Below, piece after piece: positions 1-7,400 of a DNA stretch of 26,939 bases. The DNA is from Prevotella sp. UBA6429. GTDB lineage: Bacteria > Bacteroidota > Bacteroidia > Bacteroidales > Bacteroidaceae. The notes beneath the pieces are model-generated. The model was not told the DNA's origin and did not search any database. It saw only the letters and a list, made by a program, of their open reading frames with translations. The stretch covers positions 1 through 26,939 of the forward strand of contig DJOV01000093.1 in assembly GCA_002437285.1 (NCBI GenBank), given 5' to 3'. Position 1 is the first letter of the stretch, and every line of letters starts with the position of its first letter. The position numbers and the translations under genes were made by a program.

Positions 1-109
1 AAGGGTATATCGCAACATAAAACACCCTTGATCGCAAAATTACCCCATGCAAATCGCGGCGCGACCGACAAAAAAAGCCATTTTCGCTCTCTGGTTCATC
101 AGTCATCCG

Positions 110-139
110 TGACAAACTTTTGCACCAAAAAGTTTGACA
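110..139. repeat. Inverted repeat, 12-bp arms with one mismatch
   Basis: Arm 110-121 (TGACAAACTTTT) pairs with 128-139 (AAAAGTTTGACA) around a six-base loop, with one mismatch. The right arm contains TTTGAC, so the repeat overlaps the possible -33 region of the promoter at 161-168. This would suit an operator or a small hairpin. No binding protein can be named from the sequence. Confidence 0.45.
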
Positions 140-168
140 GCCAAGAAGAAGGTTCTTCCGTAATTTTG
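133..168 (+). promoter_or_regulatory. Putative plus-strand Bacteroidota promoter
   Basis: TAATTTTG at 161-168 matches the Bacteroidota -7 consensus TAnnTTTG. A TTTG at 133-136 could be the -33 element, but the 24-nt spacing is longer than the usual 19-21. Transcription would start near 174 and run straight into the hairpin at 181-239, so no ordinary gene is served. Moderate to low confidence. Confidence 0.3.
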
Positions 169-180
169 CGTGATGAGTCC

Positions 181-239
181 AAAAAGAGCGCGCATTTGCA
201 GCCCGATAACTGGGTAATCTGCAAACACGCGCTCTTTTT
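181..239 (-). terminator. Intrinsic terminator of rho (possibly bidirectional)
   Basis: A 21-bp inverted repeat pairs 181-201 with 219-239, with two non-identical positions. The arms begin and end in A5/T5, so either strand gives a hairpin followed by a U tract. The 17-base loop contains CCC...GGG that can extend pairing. It lies about 90 nt past the rho stop codon in the direction of rho transcription. Confidence 0.8.
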
Positions 240-329
240 AGGGCTTATGTTCTGACCATTTGGGTGGTTTCTGCCAGACGCCACCGCGAAACGCTAAAAA
301 TGACGAAGGAGACTATCGCTTCCTTGCAC

Positions 330-2318
330 CTATCCGTTGATGGACATAAGGAACTCATAATTGTCCTTGGCCGTCGACAGCGGGTCGTGAATGGTGCGCA
401 TGGCCTCGATGGGGTTCATGTCGGCTATGAAGTTGCGGATGCCACGCATGCGCTGCAACGTGACCTCGTCTTGCAACAGGTCGTCGCGACGCGTGCTCGA
501 AGCCACGAGGTTGACCGCAGGGAAGATGCGCTTGTTCGACAGCGAGCGGTCGAGCTGCAGCTCCATGTTTCCCGTACCCTTGAACTCCTCGAAGATGACC
601 TCATCCATCTTGGAGCCGGTGTCGATGAGCGCCGTGGCGATAATCGTGAGCGAACCGCCGCCCTCGATGTTGCGGGCCGCGCCAAAGAAGCGCTTGGGCT
701 TCTGCAAGGCGTTGGCGTCGACACCACCCGTAAGCACCTTGCCACTGGCCGGGCTGACGGTGTTGTAGGCACGCGCCAGACGGGTGATGGAGTCGAGGAA
801 GATGACCACATCGTGTCCGCACTCCACCATGCGCTTGGCCTTCTCCAGCACGATGCCGGCGATTTTGATGTGGCGCTCAGCAGGCTCGTCGAAGGTGGAG
901 GCGATGACCTCCGCATTGACCGTACGCGACATGTCGGTCACCTCCTCAGGACGTTCGTCGATGAGCAGCATCATCAGGTAAGCCTCAGGATGGTTGGCAG
1001 CGATGGCGTTGGCAATGTTCTTCATCAAGATCGTCTTACCGGTCTTGGGCTGTGCCACGATAAGGGCACGCTGGCCCTTGCCGATGGGCGAGAAGAGGTC
1101 CACGATACGTGTGGACAGGTTGGTCGTGGCAGGATCGCCGCAGAGATTGAACTTCTCATCAGGGAAGAGCGGAGTGAGATGCTCAAAAGGCAAGCGGTCA
1201 CGAACTTCAGCGGGCTCGCGCCCGTTGATTTTGTCAATGCTCGTCAGTGGGAAATACTTCTCGCCCTCACGCGGTGGCCGCACATGACACAGGATGGCGT
1301 CTCCCGTCTTCAGGCCATAACGCTTCACCTGCGCATTGGAGACATAGATATCGTCGGGAGACGAGAGATAGTTGTAGTCGCTGGAACGCAAGAAACCATA
1401 ACCGTCGGGCATGATCTCAAGCACACCGTTGGCGGTGATGATATCAGAGAAATCGTAGTCAGCAGTCGTATTGTCGGGTGCCTGGGGGCGTGAAGGAGCA
1501 ACAGGCTCCTCCTGGCGCTGATAGGGAGTCGTGGGATTGTCAAACATGTCATAGTTGGGCACGGCGCCCTGATCCTCGATGGGCAGGTCCACGACGGTTA
1601 TGAAATCAGTGCCGTCGCCGGGATCTCCATCCCACACTTCACCATTGGAGCTTTGCGGCTGGCTGTTCTTCGCTTCATTGTGAGCTTGCACCTTTGCCTG
1701 CAATTGGGCCAGCTTGTCGTCATCCGGGGCATCCTCATGCGCCTCGCCTGCAATGCGAGAATAAGTCTCCTCGGGTATTTCGGAAGCTTCGGCCTGAGCC
1801 TGGGCAGGTGCCTCACCCTCATGAGCGGCAGCAACATCACCGGTACCGTCCTGATAATCGACGCCAGCATCGTCATGCTTGGCTTTGGCAATGAGCTCAA
1901 GAAGTTCGCGCTCGCGCTTGGTCTTAGGACCGCGGTGCTTCGGAAGCGAAGCCAGTTCTTCCTCAAGCGCCTTGACGTCCAGCGGAGCGTCAGCCGACAT
2001 CTCTTCCTTCACGGTGAGGGGATCCTTAAACAGTCGGGGTTGTTCGACGGCGGCACGCGCCTTCTTTGTGTCAAAGTTCTCGCCTGACTTGCCATTGACC
2101 GAATAGACCTTGTCCGGCTCGGTCTTGGCGATACGGATACGCTTGCGCTTCGATGATACCAGGGGATTGTTCTTTCCCTCTTCCTCGGCTTGCTTGTCGA
2201 GGATCGCATAAATCAGATCATCGCCACCAGTGGCCTCTTCCGAGTTAACGCCAAGTGACTGGGCAATATCCGCAAGTTCAGTGGAACTCTTAGATAGTAA
2301 ATCTTCTTTGCTATACAT
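330..2318 (-). CDS. rho: Transcription termination factor Rho, long-insert Bacteroidota type
   Basis: Rho is a hexameric RNA-dependent ATPase/translocase that releases RNA polymerase. I start it at 2318 (MYSKEDLLSK), giving 662 residues, because the longer in-frame start at 2378 adds 20 residues encoded by the leader hairpin region. An N-terminal Rho_N helical domain (about 1-45) is followed by a roughly 240-residue Ala/Gln/Glu/Asp/Pro-rich insertion (about 50-290). Next come a cold-shock-like RNA-binding domain (about 293-365; GYGFLRS) and the RecA-like ATPase domain. The ATPase shows Walker A PKTGKT (424-429), RPEEVTDM (456-463), Walker B VVIFLD (504-509) and the Q-loop segment SGKVLTGGVD (525-534). 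E. coli Rho has 419 residues, so the insertion accounts for the difference. The gene appears monocistronic, between the rpsA terminator and its own. Confidence 0.97.
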   Translation of the reverse strand: MYSKEDLLSKSSTELADIAQSLGVNSEEATGGDDLIYAILDKQAEEEGKNNPLVSSKRKRIRIAKTEPDKVYSVNGKSGENFDTKKARAAVEQPRLFKDPLTVKEEMSADAPLDVKALEEELASLPKHRGPKTKRERELLELIAKAKHDDAGVDYQDGTGDVAAAHEGEAPAQAQAEASEIPEETYSRIAGEAHEDAPDDDKLAQLQAKVQAHNEAKNSQPQSSNGEVWDGDPGDGTDFITVVDLPIEDQGAVPNYDMFDNPTTPYQRQEEPVAPSRPQAPDNTTADYDFSDIITANGVLEIMPDGYGFLRSSDYNYLSSPDDIYVSNAQVKRYGLKTGDAILCHVRPPREGEKYFPLTSIDKINGREPAEVRDRLPFEHLTPLFPDEKFNLCGDPATTNLSTRIVDLFSPIGKGQRALIVAQPKTGKTILMKNIANAIAANHPEAYLMMLLIDERPEEVTDMSRTVNAEVIASTFDEPAERHIKIAGIVLEKAKRMVECGHDVVIFLDSITRLARAYNTVSPASGKVLTGGVDANALQKPKRFFGAARNIEGGGSLTIIATALIDTGSKMDEVIFEEFKGTGNMELQLDRSLSNKRIFPAVNLVASSTRRDDLLQDEVTLQRMRGIRNFIADMNPIEAMRTIHDPLSTAKDNYEFLMSING

Positions 2319-2345
2319 ATGGAGTATAATGAATGTTTTCTGAAT

Positions 2346-2369
2346 GGAAATGTTTCCAACATGGAAACA
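2346..2369 (-). promoter_or_regulatory. Hairpin in the rho leader with alternative pairings
   Basis: TGTTTCC (2351-2357) pairs perfectly with GGAAACA (2363-2369) around a five-base loop. A third segment, GGAAA at 2346-2350, can compete for the same TTTCC. The structure lies between the -7 box and the chosen start codon, inside the presumed rho leader. A leader-based control of rho is plausible because E. coli rho is autoregulated in its leader, but this is inference. Confidence 0.4.
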
Positions 2370-2391
2370 AAGGTGCATACGAAATACTATG

Positions 2392-2399
2392 CAAAGTTA
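2392..2399 (-). promoter_or_regulatory. Putative rho promoter (-7 element)
   Basis: Read on the minus strand this is TAACTTTG, an exact match to TAnnTTTG, followed by C. No clear TTTG -33 box is seen at the expected distance. A start near 2386 would leave a leader of about 65 nt before the ATG at 2318. Confidence 0.5.
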
Positions 2400-2486
2400 C
2401 ACAAAATACGTGAAAAACGCATAAATAGCAAGTACTAATTTTACGAATTAACAAACATTAATACACAATGGCTCCATAAACACAAA

Positions 2487-2516
2487 GCCAGGCCGACTCT
2501 ATTGAGTCGGCCTGGC
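2487..2516 (-). terminator. rpsA terminator hairpin
   Basis: A perfect 13-bp GC-rich stem pairs 2487-2499 with 2504-2516 around a TATT loop. It lies 22 nt past the rpsA stop codon. The minus-strand sequence after it is TTTGTGTTTA, a weak U tract, so release may be intrinsic but less efficient than at a canonical terminator. Confidence 0.8.
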
Positions 2517-2538
2517 CGGTATAAGGTGTAATCAGAGA

Positions 2539-4320
2539 TTACTTGTTCTTGTCGAGGTCAGCCTTCAGCTTGGCCAGCACATCGAGGTCACCGAGCGAAG
2601 TTCCGGCAGCCACATTGTTGATGGCGGCAGTCTCGTTCTGCTTGCGGGGAGCGTGACGGTGTGTCTTCACGACATCGTCCTTCACATCCTCGAAGGTGCG
2701 AGAGTGAGACAGGATGATGCGACGAGTCTCCTTGGCGAACTCAATCACCTTGAACTGGAGTGTCTCACCCTGCTTAGCCTGTGAGCCATCCTCCTTCTGG
2801 AGGTGCTTGGGAGTGGCGAAGCCCTCACCGCCCTCAGCGAGCGTGATGACAGCACCCTTGTCCATCATCTCGGTGATGGTGCCCTCATGGACAGAGCCGG
2901 GAACATAGACCTTCTCGTACTTGTCCCAAGGATTCTCCTCCAGCTGCTTGTGGCCGAGGCTCAGGCGACGATTCTCCTTGTCGATCTCCAGCACGACAAC
3001 GTCGATGGGAGCACCAACCGTGGTGAACTCTGAAGGATGCTTCACCTTCTTGGTCCAGCTCAGGTCAGAGATGTGGATCAGGCCGTCAACACCCTCCTCG
3101 AGCTCCACGAAGATGCCGAAGTTGGTGAAGTTACGCACCTTGGCGGTGTGCTTGCTGCCAACAGGATACTTGGTCTCGATGTTCTCCCAGGGATCTTCCT
3201 TCAGCTGCTTGATGCCGAGGCTCATCTTGCGCTCCTGGCGGTCGAGTGTCAGGATGACAGCCTCCACCTCATCACCAACGTGCAGGAACTCCTGTGCTGA
3301 ACGCAGGTGCTGGCTCCAGCTCATCTCTGAGACATGGATCAGGCCCTCAACACCGGGCTGGATCTCAACGAATGCTCCATAGTCGGCGATGACGACAACC
3401 TTACCCTTCACGTGGTCGCCCACCTTGAGGTTAGGATCGAGCGCATCCCAAGGATGGGGAGTGAGCTGCTTCAAGCCGAGAGCGATACGCTTCTTCTCCT
3501 CGTCGAAGTCGAGGATAACGACGTTGATCTTCTGGTCGAGCTCCACAACCTCGTGAGGATCGCTGACGCGGCCCCAAGAGAGGTCGGTGATGTGCACCAG
3601 TCCGTCGACGCCACCAAGGTCAACAAACACACCGTAAGAGGTGATGTTCTTGACTGTGCCCTCGAGCACCTGGCCCTTCTCCAAGTGGGAGATAATTTCT
3701 TTCTTCTGGGCTTCCAACTCGGCCTCGATGAGGGCCTTGTGAGAAACCACGACATTGCGGAACTCCTGGTTGATCTTGACAACCTTGAACTCCATGGTCT
3801 TGCCTACGAACACATCGTAGTCGCGTATGGGGTGAACGTCAATCTGGCTGCCGGGGAGGAAGGCCTCAATGCCAAACACATCCACAATCATGCCACCCTT
3901 GGTGCGGCACTTGATGTAGCCCTGGATGACCTCGTCGTTCTCGAGAGCCTCGTTGATCTTCTCCCAGCTCTTGCTCAGGCGAGCCTTCTTGTGAGAGAGA
4001 ACGAGCTGGCCCTTCTTGTCCTCCTGGTCCTCCACATAGACTTCCACCTTGTCGCCGACCTTCAGGTCAGGGTTGTAGCGGAACTCAGAGGCGGGGATAA
4101 TGCCATCGCTCTTGTAACCGATGTTGACCACGACCTCCTTCTTGTCGACAGAGATCACAGTGCCTTCGACGACCTCGTGCTCTTGAATCTTGTTGAGGGT
4201 CTCGTCGTAAGCTTTCTCCAGGCTTTCCTTGCTGGCAGCGTTCAGTGAACCATTCTCGAACTCATCCCAATTGAAATCGTCCAATGGCTTCACATTCTTG
4301 ATGTCGTTCAAATTAGACAT
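2539..4320 (-). CDS. rpsA: 30S ribosomal protein S1
   Basis: This protein of 593 residues carries six S1-type OB-fold repeats, at about 47-113, 130-195, 215-285, 300-372, 387-458 and 473-540. Repeats 3 to 5 show the typical signature, for example SYGVFVDL(229-236), DYGAFVEI(313-320) and NFGIFVEL(400-407), with LVHITDLSW/LIHVSEMSW/LIHISDLSW blocks. A short acidic N-terminus docks S1 on the ribosome in well-studied species. The C-terminal tail (about 545-593) is charged and has no S1 fold. S1 recruits mRNA to the small subunit, which may matter more in Bacteroidota because they rarely use Shine-Dalgarno pairing; the region before this ATG is AT-rich with no purine tract. The gene has its own promoter-like element, a leader hairpin and a terminator. 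Confidence 0.97.
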   Translation of the reverse strand: MSNLNDIKNVKPLDDFNWDEFENGSLNAASKESLEKAYDETLNKIQEHEVVEGTVISVDKKEVVVNIGYKSDGIIPASEFRYNPDLKVGDKVEVYVEDQEDKKGQLVLSHKKARLSKSWEKINEALENDEVIQGYIKCRTKGGMIVDVFGIEAFLPGSQIDVHPIRDYDVFVGKTMEFKVVKINQEFRNVVVSHKALIEAELEAQKKEIISHLEKGQVLEGTVKNITSYGVFVDLGGVDGLVHITDLSWGRVSDPHEVVELDQKINVVILDFDEEKKRIALGLKQLTPHPWDALDPNLKVGDHVKGKVVVIADYGAFVEIQPGVEGLIHVSEMSWSQHLRSAQEFLHVGDEVEAVILTLDRQERKMSLGIKQLKEDPWENIETKYPVGSKHTAKVRNFTNFGIFVELEEGVDGLIHISDLSWTKKVKHPSEFTTVGAPIDVVVLEIDKENRRLSLGHKQLEENPWDKYEKVYVPGSVHEGTITEMMDKGAVITLAEGGEGFATPKHLQKEDGSQAKQGETLQFKVIEFAKETRRIILSHSRTFEDVKDDVVKTHRHAPRKQNETAAINNVAAGTSLGDLDVLAKLKADLDKNK

Positions 4321-4373
4321 AAATAATTAAATGTTAAATGAATTAATAAAGTTAGACTTTATGTGAAATATTC

Positions 4374-4393
4374 GGGCGTGGCCATCCACGCCT
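4374..4393 (-). promoter_or_regulatory. Stable hairpin in the rpsA leader
   Basis: GGCGTGG (4375-4381) pairs with CCACGCC (4386-4392) around CCAT, and a flanking G-T pair extends the stem. It lies just downstream of the predicted transcription start and about 55 nt before the start codon, in an otherwise AT-rich leader. E. coli S1 represses its own mRNA through leader hairpins, so a comparable role is possible but unproven. Confidence 0.5.
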
Positions 4394-4407
4394 TCGCAAA
4401 TCGGGCA

Positions 4408-4415
4408 CAAAGGTA
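4408..4415 (-). promoter_or_regulatory. Putative rpsA promoter (-7 element)
   Basis: Minus-strand TACCTTTG matches TAnnTTTG exactly and is followed by TGCCC. No convincing -33 TTTG lies 19-21 bases upstream. The predicted start near 4402 gives a leader of about 80 nt containing the 4374-4393 hairpin. Confidence 0.5.
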
Positions 4416-4465
4416 CACATTATTAGGCGATTAGATGGCTTCATGCGCAAGTTTGCCTAAAACAT

Positions 4466-7400
4466 TTACGGTTTTTTAACAGATTTGGACACCTTTTGCG
4501 CCTTGGTTCCTTTTCGTCGGAGGCCAAAGAGGTCGCGCCATCCGTTGAAGTCGCGCTTCAGCACGAAGCCGATGCCTTGCGTGTTGAGCGAGTTGCGCGT
4601 GAAGTAGCGGTCATTGGTCTGGTTGTACACGCGCACGCTGAAGTTGCCATTGGGCGAGATGAGGTAGCGGATGTCGAAGTCGCCGATGAAGGAGGTGGTA
4701 GCGTTGGCATTGTCGCGGTAGCCAAACTGACCGTTGATGAGCAGTCGGTTGTTGAGCATGCGACCGCTCAGCAAGCCTTCGTACTCGGCGTTGTTCCAAC
4801 CTTCGTCGCCCGTGGAGATGTTGGCTCCGAAGTTCCAGTTGTTGTTGTTGATGACGTTGCTCAGCACATTGTTGATCTGCTGGCTCAGCTGTCCGCTGAG
4901 GATGCTCTGCATGGCCAGGCTGGTCTGCTTCTCGCCGGTGCTTGTCCCCATGGAGTTGTTGCTGCCGGGCGACAGGAACCTGCCGACGGCCAACAGGTAG
5001 AGCACTTGCTGGTTCATCTCCTCCTCGCTGTTGATGATGCTGTAGATCATCTGCTTGGCATCGGTGCCGACAGTGGGCATGTCAAGGTCAAAGTCGACCT
5101 TAGGCGCCCCCGGTGTTCCGGTGATGTTCATGAGGCAGTTCACGCGGATGTTGTTGCTTGAGAAGCTACGGCCCAGCTGGAGGTCCGACAAGCTAACGGA
5201 GTTGACCGGATATTGTGCCTTGAGCCTGAGGTCGGCCTGGTAGGGGTCGCCCCCGAAGGCTATCAGGCCACCCTGGAGAAATTCGAAGTCACGCTTGATG
5301 ATGTTTTGTATGGTCAACTTGTAAACACCATGGTCAACGAGATAGTTGCCATAGACGTCCACTCCACCTTTATTATAATAGGAAGCCCGAATGACGCCCG
5401 ACCCGTTGAGGGCTATATAGTCGCCCGAGTTGTTGTCCATGATGACCTTGAGGGTGGCATCGGGATTGGTGTTGATGAGGAAGTTGATGCGGATGTCGGA
5501 GGGCATGTCGTAGGCTTCCTCCTCGTCATCTTCCAGCGACTGGTCAGCAGCCAGGGCGTCAGCGTCCGGCAAGGTGTCGCGCGAGGACCAGTTGATGAAT
5601 TCGCGAGACGCGATGGCATCGGGAGAGGAAGCGTTGTAGACCACTTGCGAGCCACGCTCGGGAGTGGCTTCGATATCGATGTCGACCTGCCCCGAGCGTC
5701 CCTTGACACGCACGTCTCCGCTGGCATAGACGGTGCCATAGAAGGTGCTGCCGTCGCTGCCATCCCAGTCATAGCCCAACAGGTGATGGAGCTCGACACC
5801 GAAATCGTAGGTCAGGCGTGACAGATGCTGGTGGTACACGGAACCATTGACTATGGCCGTGTTGCCATTGCGGTCATACACCACGTCACCGGGGAAGCGT
5901 ATCTCGTTGACCATAAACTGTATGGGCGCGTCGTGCAACTGGTAGGTGACGTTGAGCGGGCGGATGGTCATCTTGCCGTTGGCACGCGCGTCTCCCGTGA
6001 GGTTGATCTGCTTGAGATCGCCCCAAAGGCGCAAGTCGCCGTTGACTGAAAGGTCGGCATCGCGCATGAAACTGGAGCAGAACGACTGCACAAACTCTCC
6101 ACGCGTGTCAAGGGCCTTGATGGCCAGGTCGATGTAGTTGCGCTTGGGAGAGACATAGCCCTTGATGGTCGTGAGACGCTTGCCGGCAAAAAGCGAACCG
6201 CCAAGGGTGTCGACAGCTTGGGCGTCGATGTCGATCTGTTCGTCCTCCTTGTTCCATCCCACCTTGGCCAGGAGTGTGCCCATATTGCCCTCCTCAAACT
6301 GGAACTTGTTGACATAGAGGTCCGCATGCCCACCGGCTCCGTCGAAGAGATGGGTGAGATAGGCTCTGCCGGAGGCAAAACCACTGAAGTCGACTGAGTG
6401 GAAGCCCACCAAGTCAAGGACATATTCGACGTTCACGTCTTTCAGGTCTATGGTAATCGGTTCGTCACTTCCCTTTGCGGCTTCGCCCGACACTTTCACA
6501 TACTGGTTGCCGCTGCTCACCGACAGGCCATTGACCTGCAAATGATTCTTGCTGTAGACCACGCTCGCGGGATGAATGGCAAACAGGGTGTCGCCGATGG
6601 CAAGCTCCGACGGGCGCACATTGAAACGCGCCTCCGTGACGCCCTCGCTGTTGCGGTCAAAGGAGACCATGGACTGCAAGCGTCCACGGAAACGATGGCG
6701 CTTGGCATGGTTGTCGAGCTGCACTTCAGCGGACAGCTCGTCCCCTTGCGCAGTAGCGCTGATGCAGAAGTCGGTCCCGCGACCGTTTTCACCCACCTGG
6801 GTGGCTTGCACGTCGGCACAAAGGTTGTTGGAGGGCGACGAGAGGCTGACGGACAACTGGCGCAAGTGGCGGTTGTCATAGACGATGTCGGGTGCGTTGA
6901 GATTGACATCTACGTGACCGGAACGCGAATTGACAGAAGCATAGAGCCCCACCGGGGCGTTGAGCTCAACGGGAACGCCCAGCAAATGGCGAAGCCAATC
7001 GCCGCGAGTGACCGAGGCCTCCATCGTGAAACTGTCATGACGGACGGCGCGATGGCGGAGCGGAGTGAACTTCTGAAGGCTGGGCAACTGCTCGACGATG
7101 AGATTTTCCATGTTCTGGCGCAACGTGGCGTAATCGAAATGTCCACGCACCTCACCATGCCCGAAATCGCTGTCGAATGTGAGATAGCGGCCTTGGGCGC
7201 TGGTGCCAACAGACAGTTCGAGGTTGCTCAACCGGTACTCATCGTTGGGCCTGGTGACGTAGAAGTCATTGACCGTAGCCCTTCCCTGAAGGGTGGCGAG
7301 CGAACGACCGCTGAACGCCACACTCATCCGCCCGCCATAGACGGCCCCGGCCTGGGCGTGGCCGGTGAGGCCAAGGGCTGTCGGGTTGATGTGGGATATG

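Larger units (their letters stand above)
1..180. other. Non-coding region left of the rho terminator
   Basis: I see no convincing gene here; the short open frames have no recognisable content. The stretch holds several inverted repeats and promoter-like motifs. AAGGGT (1-6) can pair with ACCCTT (24-29), which could be the end of a terminator or an operator of a neighbour outside the window. A minus-strand TAATTTTG (35-42) resembles the Bacteroidota -7 box and would fire leftward, out of the window. The 110-139 inverted repeat and the plus-strand -7 box at 161-168 are listed separately. Confidence 0.5.

Noticed and set aside
28..255. 75-codon plus-strand open frame at the left edge
   Set aside because: It runs through two inverted repeats and the rho terminator; not a credible protein.
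264..1493. 409-codon plus-strand open frame opposite rho
   Set aside because: It is antisense to conserved Rho ATPase motifs. Its His/Val/Asp/Arg-rich composition is typical of shadow frames, and it has no recognisable domain.
2319..2378. 20-residue N-terminal extension of Rho
   Set aside because: It would translate the leader hairpin up to close to the -7 box; MYSKEDLLSK at 2318 matches the expected Rho start.
3334..4248. 304-codon plus-strand open frame opposite rpsA
   Set aside because: It mirrors the S1 repeats in another frame; Leu/Val/Asp-rich with no domain.
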